A stretch of 20,322 nt of DNA from Parcubacteria group bacterium GW2011_GWD2_43_10 (GTDB taxonomy: Bacteria > Patescibacteriota > Patescibacteriia > Veblenbacterales > UBA10138): contig LCEZ01000007.1 in NCBI GenBank assembly GCA_000995845.1, positions 1 through 20,322 on the forward strand, read 5' to 3'. The position numbers and the translations under genes were made by a program. Shown here in pieces: positions 1-5,600 of the stretch; position 1 is the stretch's first letter; each line of letters starts with the position of its first letter. Below the pieces are notes generated by a model. The model worked only from the letters and a program-made list of their open reading frames with translations, was not told the origin of the DNA and did not search any database.

Positions 1-21
1 GTTTTGTGCTAGTCTAAAGAT

Positions 22-744
22 ATGATCAGTCTTATCATCCCAACTCTTAATGAAGCCGCCACCATAAAACGGACACTAGCCGATTTAACTGATGAAGTTA
101 AAAAAAAGTATCAGGTTGAATTGATAATTTCCGATGGCGGCAGTAAAGATGACACGACTGAGGTGGCGGTTAAACTGGGCGCTAGAGTAGTCAAACCAAA
201 ACCAGATGAAAAGCAAAATATTGCCATTGGCCGAAATGCTGGTGCCGCTGTAGCCCGGGGGGATATTTTTATATTCATGGATGCGGATACTTTTCCAAAA
301 AGCTGGGATAAGTTATTGTCAGCCGCTGAGCAGATTCAGCAAGAGCGGAAGGTGGTGGCGGCGACCGTGAGTGTGGAAGTTAGCCCAGCAGAAAGGAAAT
401 TCAAGGATGTTATTTGGCAGAATTTATTTAACCTGGTGTTTTTTACTGAAAATGTTCTGGGGCTAGCCATGGGGCGAGGAAATTGCCAAATTGTTAGGGC
501 CAGTACATTTAAAGAAGTGGGCGGATATAATACTAAATTAGCGGCAGCTGAGGATTATGATTTATTCAGGCGGCTTGGACGCAGGGGTAAAATTAAAATA
601 ATGTGGCACATTATTGTTTATGAATCGCCGCGCCGATTTCGGCGCCAGGGTTACCTCCGGGTCGTTTGGTGGTGGACCCTAAACGGGCTTAATGTTTTTT
701 TCCGGCAGCGGGCTTATTCAAAAAAATGGAAGCGGGTGAACTAA
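22..744 (+). CDS. Family 2 glycosyltransferase
   Basis: This is probably a cytoplasmic GT-A fold glycosyltransferase that moves a sugar from a nucleotide-sugar donor to a lipid or surface-glycan acceptor. The 240-aa protein opens with the GT2 signature SLIIPTLNEA (residues 3-12), then ISDGGSKDDT for the nucleotide. A DAD metal-binding motif lies at 87-89 and an EDYD acid motif at 177-180, the usual place of the catalytic base. The C-terminus is basic and aromatic-rich without a clear membrane helix, so the protein may sit on the membrane surface. The length is normal for a single-domain GT2. The ATG start has no visible Shine-Dalgarno. A TAGTCT at 10-15 could be a -10 box, but its -35 would lie outside the window. 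Donor and acceptor cannot be read from the sequence. The family call is firm and the exact role is unknown. Confidence 0.9.
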   Translation: MISLIIPTLNEAATIKRTLADLTDEVKKKYQVELIISDGGSKDDTTEVAVKLGARVVKPKPDEKQNIAIGRNAGAAVARGDIFIFMDADTFPKSWDKLLSAAEQIQQERKVVAATVSVEVSPAERKFKDVIWQNLFNLVFFTENVLGLAMGRGNCQIVRASTFKEVGGYNTKLAAAEDYDLFRRLGRRGKIKIMWHIIVYESPRRFRRQGYLRVVWWWTLNGLNVFFRQRAYSKKWKRVN

Positions 745-748
745 GCAT

Positions 749-777
749 TTGACAGCTTTTATATATAATAGTAGTCT
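749..777 (+). promoter_or_regulatory. Possible promoter upstream of the 776-957 RNA region
   Basis: A perfect TTGACA lies at 749-754. At the canonical 17-nt spacing the -10 would be TAGTCT (772-777), a weak match. A perfect TATAAT is also present at 764-769, but only 9 nt from TTGACA, too close to pair with it. The site sits directly after the glycosyltransferase stop. Which -10 is used cannot be decided by eye. Confidence 0.35.
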
Positions 778-957
778 CTATATTAAGGTTTATAGCTTAT
801 GTTAAATGCAGGTTACAATAAGGGTTTGCAAACACTCGACATTATTGCCGGCTTGTTTATTTTTTTCTTTCCCGAAGAGCGAGTTGATGTAACCTAAACT
901 ATTAGATAACCAGAAATTACCTCAGCCGCTCTCAACCAAAAAGAGCGGCTGGTTTGT
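776..957 (+). ncRNA. Candidate small structured RNA or leader, unassigned
   Basis: The stretch between the possible promoter and the hairpin at 923-951 has nested complementarity. GGTTTA (787-792) pairs with TAAACT (895-900, one G-U), GGTTACA (811-817) with TGTAACC (888-894), and ACTCG (834-838) with CGAGT (880-884). The same stretch holds a 32-codon ORF (799-897) with a hydrophobic middle and a weak AAGG 10 nt before its ATG. The region could therefore be a small RNA, an attenuating leader for the gene at 1015, or a tiny membrane peptide gene. It matches no RNA family I can recognise. The helices are short, so this is weak evidence. Confidence 0.25.
923..957 (+). terminator. Hairpin, possible weak terminator or attenuator
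   Basis: CAGCCGCTCT (923-932) and AGAGCGGCTG (942-951) form a perfect 10-bp GC-rich stem with a 9-nt loop. The sequence after it, gtttgtaat, is only moderately T-rich, so termination may be partial. It lies about 60 nt before the next start codon and could end the upstream short transcript or attenuate the zinc-ribbon gene. Confidence 0.5.
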
Positions 958-1014
958 AATCAAAATTAAACACAAAATAACCCAAATCTTTAACAATCAA
1001 AAAAGGAGAAAAAA

Positions 1015-1422
1015 ATGACAAAAAAATGCATTTGGTGCCCAAGCCAGATGGAAGCCGACACCACTGTCTGCCCAATATGCCAGCATGGCCAAATAATTAA
1101 AATACCAGACAGCCGTTTGGGTGATTGCAATTGTAAGAGTGGCGATATTTTGCTGGTTACAATTTCCGGTAATGGCCGTGATGATAATTATTGTAAAAAC
1201 TGCATTACTCAACCCATTGCCATGAAATTAGTGGCTATACTTGAAAAGGAAAAAGTTAATTTCCCCACTACTTTATTGGAGAAAAAAGTTTTAAGTATAG
1301 GCCGAAATAGCAGATTCAGTGGATATAATTTCCCTGAGCAAACCTTAGCCCTGGAGGCTACTTTAGGCAGCATTCATTCTGCCAAAGAAAGAGCGGCAAA
1401 TAGCTCAAGTTCAAGAGAATAA
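1015..1422 (+). CDS. Small cysteine-rich zinc-ribbon-like protein, function unknown
   Basis: I do not recognise a named family. The 135-aa protein carries four cysteine pairs: C5-x2-C8, C19-x2-C22, C38-x-C40 and C60-x2-C63. The first two pairs make a typical zinc-ribbon spacing and the last two may form a second metal site. The rest is a charged region with a serine-rich C-terminal tail (SSSSRE). There is no signal peptide or membrane segment, so it is probably cytoplasmic. The start is well supported: AAGGAG lies just upstream in an A-rich stretch. The gene is monocistronic between the hairpin at 923-951 and a strong terminator at 1433-1471. A nucleic-acid-binding or protein-protein role is plausible for a small zinc ribbon but is inference only. 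Confidence 0.75.
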   Translation: MTKKCIWCPSQMEADTTVCPICQHGQIIKIPDSRLGDCNCKSGDILLVTISGNGRDDNYCKNCITQPIAMKLVAILEKEKVNFPTTLLEKKVLSIGRNSRFSGYNFPEQTLALEATLGSIHSAKERAANSSSSRE

Positions 1423-1432
1423 TTAACTTTAA

Positions 1433-1471
1433 AGCCCCACCAAACTTGCGTGGGGCTATTATTTTTTATTT
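1433..1471 (+). terminator. Rho-independent terminator after the zinc-ribbon gene
   Basis: AGCCCCAC (1433-1440) pairs perfectly with GTGGGGCT (1450-1457) across a 9-nt loop, followed by the T-rich run attattttttattt. It lies 10 nt after the stop codon. Confidence 0.85.
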
Positions 1472-1561
1472 AAATTAGGCTTGTGGAAAAAGTTTTTCCT
1501 GAGTTGAGGCTAAAATGAGCGGCGTAAAATTGCTAGTAAAATTTTTGGCTAACTTTCTTTA
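1472..1561 (+). other. Non-coding spacer with a 15-nt palindrome
   Basis: No gene is visible. The only regular element is the palindrome GGAAAAAGTTTTTCC (1485-1499), which could be an operator or chance in AT-rich DNA. The spacer ends at the promoter of the structured RNA. Confidence 0.4.
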
Positions 1562-1590
1562 TTGACAGCGCATATCAGGCGCGATACGTT
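1562..1590 (+). promoter_or_regulatory. Promoter of the structured RNA
   Basis: A perfect TTGACA (1562-1567) is followed after 17 nt by TACGTT (1585-1590), a weak TAnnnT -10. The predicted start, about 1597, falls just before the first helix of the folded RNA. Confidence 0.5.
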
Positions 1591-1596
1591 GAAGAT

Positions 1597-1831
1597 AGCT
1601 CATCCTAATGGCTTGGTATGTATTGAGCTCTACAATCTCAATACTTAGGGATTCAAACTTTCACGCTCGTGGGTGTGAAATAAGAACCCAAGCGGCCAAG
1701 AGGAGCGGCTGTCCACGCACCAATGGTGGGAGTAAAATAATACTCTTATCGGTGTCGTTCCAGCCGTTTCCGGCCCTAGTGGAGTTAGGAACTCCAATCG
1801 TACCAAGCCCCCAGGTGGGCTTTTAGTTTTT
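1597..1831 (+). ncRNA. Highly structured stand-alone RNA of about 235 nt, family not recognised
   Basis: Nested complementary segments fill the region. P1 closes it: GGCTTGGTA (1610-1618) with TACCAAGCC (1801-1809). P2 is GTATTGAG (1620-1627) with CTCAATAC (1637-1644). P3 is GGG-a-TTC (1648-1654) with GAACCC (1684-1689), topped by TTTCAC (1659-1664) with GTGAAA (1675-1680). P4 is GGCC (1694-1697) with GGCC (1772-1775), continuing as 1702-1711 with 1761-1770 (10 bp, two G-U), and capped by CACC/GGTG (1718-1721/1725-1728) and GAGTA/TACTC (1730-1734/1741-1745). P6 is TGGAGTT (1780-1786) with AACTCCA (1790-1796). Nearly every base falls in a helix of one multibranched fold. It has its own promoter and terminator and is followed by a tRNA, so it is probably not an mRNA leader. 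I see no 4.5S, tmRNA, RNase P or 6S signature. No convincing protein is encoded. Confidence 0.7.
1805..1831 (+). terminator. Terminator of the structured RNA, overlapping helix P1
   Basis: AAGCCC (1805-1810) pairs with GGGCTT (1817-1822), followed by ttagttttta. Its 5' arm reuses bases 1805-1809, which also form the 3' arm of helix P1, so the two pairings exclude each other. Confidence 0.7.
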
Positions 1832-1841
1832 ATTAAGGTCA

Positions 1842-1850
1842 TGTTATAGT
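1842..1850 (+). promoter_or_regulatory. Possible extended -10 promoter for tRNA-Pro
   Basis: TGTTATAGT fits an extended -10 (TGn plus TATAGT, 5 of 6), about 70 nt before the tRNA. The matching -35 position (TTTAGT) is weak. TTGACT at 1861-1866 is an alternative -35 without a good -10. Confidence 0.3.
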
Positions 1851-1903
1851 GTCTGCGCCCTTGACTAAATTACTATTGAGCATTTTGTTTACATAGGGTT
1901 TAA

Positions 1904-2002
1904 AACAATGCAGTGGTCGGGGTGTGGTGTACCGGTAACATGCACCCTTGGGGTGGGTGTGACAGCGGGTTCGACTCCCGCCACCCCGACCACTGCATTG
2001 TT
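1904..2002 (+). repeat. Perfect 14-bp inverted repeat flanking tRNA-Pro
   Basis: AACAATGCAGTGGT (1904-1917) lies immediately 5' of the tRNA and its exact complement ACCACTGCATTGTT (1989-2002) begins at the discriminator base. Together with the 7-bp acceptor stem the precursor can form a continuous 21-bp helix in which the encoded CCA end is base-paired. Confidence 0.9.
1918..1992 (+). tRNA. tRNA-Pro, anticodon GGG
   Basis: A full cloverleaf can be drawn. The acceptor is CGGGGTG (1918-1924) with CACCCCG (1982-1988). The D arm is GTGT/ACAT with a GG-containing loop. The anticodon stem is CACCC (1943-1947) with GGGTG (1955-1959), loop TTGGGGT, anticodon GGG at 1950-1952. The variable loop is TGACA. 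The T stem is GCGGG/CCCGC with loop TTCGACT. A discriminator A (1989) and encoded CCA (1990-1992) follow. It reads proline codons CCC and CCU. The shape, including G37, matches bacterial tRNA-Pro. The mature ends sit inside a long flanking inverted repeat. Confidence 0.93.
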
Positions 2003-2069
2003 GGTTTCAGCTAGATATACTTTTATAAAGCCAAATAGTAAGTTAAGCGGATGGTTTAATTTATGATTA

Positions 2070-2098
2070 TTGAATAAGTAGCCAGTTTTTGCTATAAT
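2070..2098 (+). promoter_or_regulatory. Promoter of the small anchored protein gene
   Basis: TTGAAT (2070-2075), 17-nt spacer, then perfect TATAAT (2093-2098) with an extended TGC before it. The predicted start, about 2105, leaves a leader of only about 14 nt before the ATG at 2119. Confidence 0.75.
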
Positions 2099-2118
2099 TA
2101 AGGTATTAAGCATTACTT

Positions 2119-2562
2119 ATGCCAGATTCATCACCAGATACCAATGTAAAAATACCCAAGATCAGGCAGGGCATCCCAACTGTTTACGGTTTGATAATTA
2201 TGTTGGTGGTGTTAGTTGGGGTTGGGTCTATGTTTATTTTTTTGGCGTCAAGCCCTGATTTAGAGCCAGTACCGGACGTTTATGTTCGGCATGAGAAAAA
2301 AATTAGTGAGGATTGTGTGGCTGGTGGTACCTGCCAGGGGCCGACCGTATCAGCAGAAGATCCAGAAGGCGATAAACTGACTTATAAATTTTATGATAAG
2401 GCTACAGGTGAGCTAGTTACTGAGGTAGTTGGCAATTCTGGTGAAGAAGTAACGCCACAATTTACTTTTGATAAGTCAGGTGAAAAAGAACTGTACATGG
2501 TAGTGGAAGACGGCTCTGGCCATACTTCTAAAGATTATCCCATCATTATTCCAGTAAAATAA
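2119..2562 (+). CDS. Small membrane-anchored extracytoplasmic protein with an Ig-like D-x-E-x-D domain
   Basis: This 147-aa protein has a short cytoplasmic tail, one hydrophobic helix (about residues 22-43) and an extracytoplasmic domain. No signal-peptidase site is obvious, so it is probably anchored by its N-terminus. The domain begins with a cysteine pair (C66, C72), likely a disulfide, followed by DPEGDKLTY (81-89) and a predicted beta-rich fold ending in a GSGHTSKDYP segment. This resembles PKD or cadherin-type Ig-like domains, and the same Cys...D-x-E-x-D arrangement opens the two giant proteins downstream. The gene has its own extended -10 promoter and a terminator, so it is a separate unit. 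The short leader has no Shine-Dalgarno. It could be an anchor or partner for the larger secreted proteins, but this is inference. Confidence 0.8.
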   Translation: MPDSSPDTNVKIPKIRQGIPTVYGLIIMLVVLVGVGSMFIFLASSPDLEPVPDVYVRHEKKISEDCVAGGTCQGPTVSAEDPEGDKLTYKFYDKATGELVTEVVGNSGEEVTPQFTFDKSGEKELYMVVEDGSGHTSKDYPIIIPVK

Positions 2563-2570
2563 TTTCACAT

Positions 2571-2599
2571 AAAATTGCTCAACGCGCGAGCAATTTTTT
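2571..2599 (+). terminator. Rho-independent terminator
   Basis: AAAATTGCTC (2571-2580) pairs with GAGCAATTTT (2588-2597) over 10 bp with a 7-nt loop, and the 3' arm runs into six T residues. It is placed just after the stop codon at 2562. Confidence 0.85.
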
Positions 2600-2613
2600 G
2601 TTATTAACCGCGA

Positions 2614-2642
2614 TTGCCAAACGAGCTAATCTGTGTTATAAT
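2614..2642 (+). promoter_or_regulatory. Promoter of the surface-protein operon
   Basis: TTGCCA (2614-2619), 17-nt spacer, perfect TATAAT (2637-2642) with extended TGT. No other promoter is apparent before the next two genes, so it probably drives 2696-11133. An AAGG (2684-2687) precedes the first ATG. Confidence 0.8.
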
Positions 2643-2695
2643 TAATATTGTTTTTAAACTAATTTCCAGGAAGTTACCGAAAAAAGGTCTTCTTC

Positions 2696-5600
2696 ATGGT
2701 AAAAAAACAAAATTTGTCAGAAGAGGCAGCTCAGAAAGGTCAGAATAGACCATTATTTAGGCTACCCTTAGGGTGGGCCTTTTGTTTAACATTATTAGCA
2801 GCATTAATTGTATTTTATTCAAATGCAAAACAAGCATATGCCATAGCTGATTTTCATTGCATTGAAGACATCCCATGTCCTATTTCAGTTTCATTTCAAA
2901 CACAGGACCCGGAAAATGATCCTCTAACTGTTTCTTTTAGCGCCTTACCAACTAATTACATCATAACTAGCTGCGATTTAGACGGACGTATAGGAATCCC
3001 CTTTGGCGATCCACCATTAAATTGTGTTACACCTCCAAGTCCTGTTGGGCCGGGACCATTTACGGCAACCGGTTATTATGAATTTCAGCTTGAAGGAAGT
3101 TATACGGGAGATATTTTAATTTGTGATGATTCGAATCACTGTACAAGTTATAATCCAACTATTGATGTGGCACCATTTGATTGGTATGTGCCTGATCATG
3201 ATCATCCCAATGCTTTAACTATAGGTTGGCAATGGAACAGGGCTTTTTTTGCGACTTCATATGATATTCGAGTAAACGGAGTCTACTTTACCACTGTGCC
3301 ACAAGCATTCCCACCAGTCAGATGGAATCAGGTATTGAGTGGTTACAATTTATCATCAGGCTCTGTAAGTGTTTATGCTGTCCTTACATCTGGACCACCA
3401 TATGAATATTTGGAGTTAAAAAGCGGACCACGTACCCATTATAGTCAAGCAAACATTCCAGGTAGCCCAACCTGTACCGTAAACAGCAGTACACAAATAA
3501 CTTGGAACTGGACTAACAACTCTAATCCGCCAGGCACGAATTACTTTGCCGATAACGCACCACCAGGCGATAGTGGCTGGATTACTGGAACTCAATGGGT
3601 GCAACCCGGTTTAACTCCCAATACTTTATATACGACGCTAATCAAGGCGCGCAATAATGACAGCGAAGAAACTTTGACAGTGTCGGTCGGGTGCACAACA
3701 TCAGCCGGCGACACCCAAGGACCGACTTTTACTTTCAATCCGCCATCACGTGTTTGGTTATCTACAGATATCTCGGTTCTATTAACTGCGACTGATCCAA
3801 GTGGTGTGCGTTATGTTCAGTATTGTTGGGGTGCTGGGGTAGATTGTGATCCAACGCAAACACCAGGTAATGATTTACCTTTTAATTGCACGGGTACGAG
3901 CCCATGTGCGGCAACAGTGACACAGAATCAAAATGGTAATTGGAGGTTGTGTGCCAAAGGTATGGATAGCTTAAATAATTGGACGAATCCGCAAGTCTGT
4001 TCCAGTCCATACCAAAAAGATAACCTTTGGCCGACATCCAACATCACCGCCCCAGCAGCCAGTTCTTGGCAGCGAGTGAATTTTAGCGTGAGCGTAACCG
4101 ACTCTGATACGGGAGGTTCGGGGCTTACGTCATGCCTTTATGGTGTTAGAAGTTGGAACGGATTGTCTTGGATCGAGACCGTACCTGATACGACACTACG
4201 CTCATGTAATACTCCATTTACCATTACCGTAGGCGCCGCTGGTAATTGCCGCGATCAAGGTAGTGACAGATGCGAGGTTAGGGTGAGAGCGACGGATGCA
4301 GCTGGTAATTTAGGATCAATAAATACAAGAAGGGTTTCAATCGATTGGGCCGCACCCACCCCGAACCCGCCCAATCCTTTTATAGCCTCGGCGCAAACGA
4401 CAACCTCAATTACCTGGACTTTGCCGACAGGCAGTGACGTAGGCTCTGGTCTTGACCCATCGCCTTACCGATTTAGCCGGACTTCGGGCGGTCCGTACAA
4501 CTCGGCCATCCAAGCCACGCCAGCCTGGGTGGAAGGGGGATTATCCTGCGGCACCAGCTATACGCGATACGGCGTGATTCAAGACTTGGCCGGGAATATA
4601 ACAGATCAAGCGGTAGTTACCAGCTCAACCCAGCCTTGCGCACCGCCGGCACCCACAGGTTTTGTCGGCAGCAACAATTACAGCACGTCACAAATAAGAT
4701 GGTCATGGAATGCGGTTGTCGGTGCTGATACATATTTTGTTTATTCTAATCCTGGTGGTGTTTTCCAGTGTTTGGCCACAGCCCCAACCACTTTTTGCAT
4801 ATCACCAATTAGCTCTCCATTCTTGAATCCTAATACAGCCCTGACGGCACACGTGTTCGCGCAGAATGCCGGTGGCGATAGTGGTTGGAGTAATGACGCG
4901 ACTGGCTACACTGTGCCCGGACCGGTAACCAATTTAACAGCTTCTAATATTACTGGTACTTCAATCACTTGGACATGGAATCCACCAAGTCCAGACGGGG
5001 GCGCTGGTCTGGACTATCGTTGCTCCTTAGATGGTGTACTACCGCTGGCAAGCTGTACCAGTCCTCGTATAGCCGGCAGTTTGATTTGCGGTACCAGCCA
5101 TCAATTACAAGTTTATGCTCGTAATCCAATCACCGGGGTAATGGGTACAGTCGTTTCCGATACTAGGTCCACCAGCGGATGTAACGCAGCCACTATTACC
5201 ATGAATCCCACTTCAAGACCATGGGCAAATACCAACATAGACGTGACCATTACCGCGACCGACAGCGACGGCATAGACTTCGTGCGCTATTGCTGGGGTA
5301 AGGGCGCGGCTTGCAATCCATTACAAACGGACGGTAACGATCCACCTTTCAATTGCGATGGTACATCACCCTGTTCAAACCTCGTCACCCAAACAGACGA
5401 CGGCAACTGGTATTTGTGCGCTCGGGCTAAGGACGGCAGCGGCGCTTGGAACAATCCGGCGGTGTGCACTAATCCATACCAAAAAGACACAGTGGCACCA
5501 AATCCCGCCGCCGGTGCGCCAACTTGTTTACCTAATCCAAATAATTCCGGCGCTCATATATGCACTTGGTCAGCAGCTAGTGACTCTTTGTCAGGTTTAT

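Noticed and set aside
824..833. Palindrome GTTTGCAAAC as a regulator site
   Set aside because: Only 10 bp, single copy, and inside the possible RNA; no independent support.
1485..1499. Palindrome GGAAAAAGTTTTTCC as an operator
   Set aside because: Single copy, made of A and T runs, not positioned over a promoter; too little to call.
1608..1842. Open frames on both strands inside the folded RNA
   Set aside because: Low-complexity, no ribosome site, no plausible protein, and the bases are accounted for by RNA helices.
1889..2113. Minus-strand open frame of 74 codons across the tRNA-Pro region
   Set aside because: It is the complement of the tRNA and its inverted repeat; the cloverleaf explains the sequence fully.
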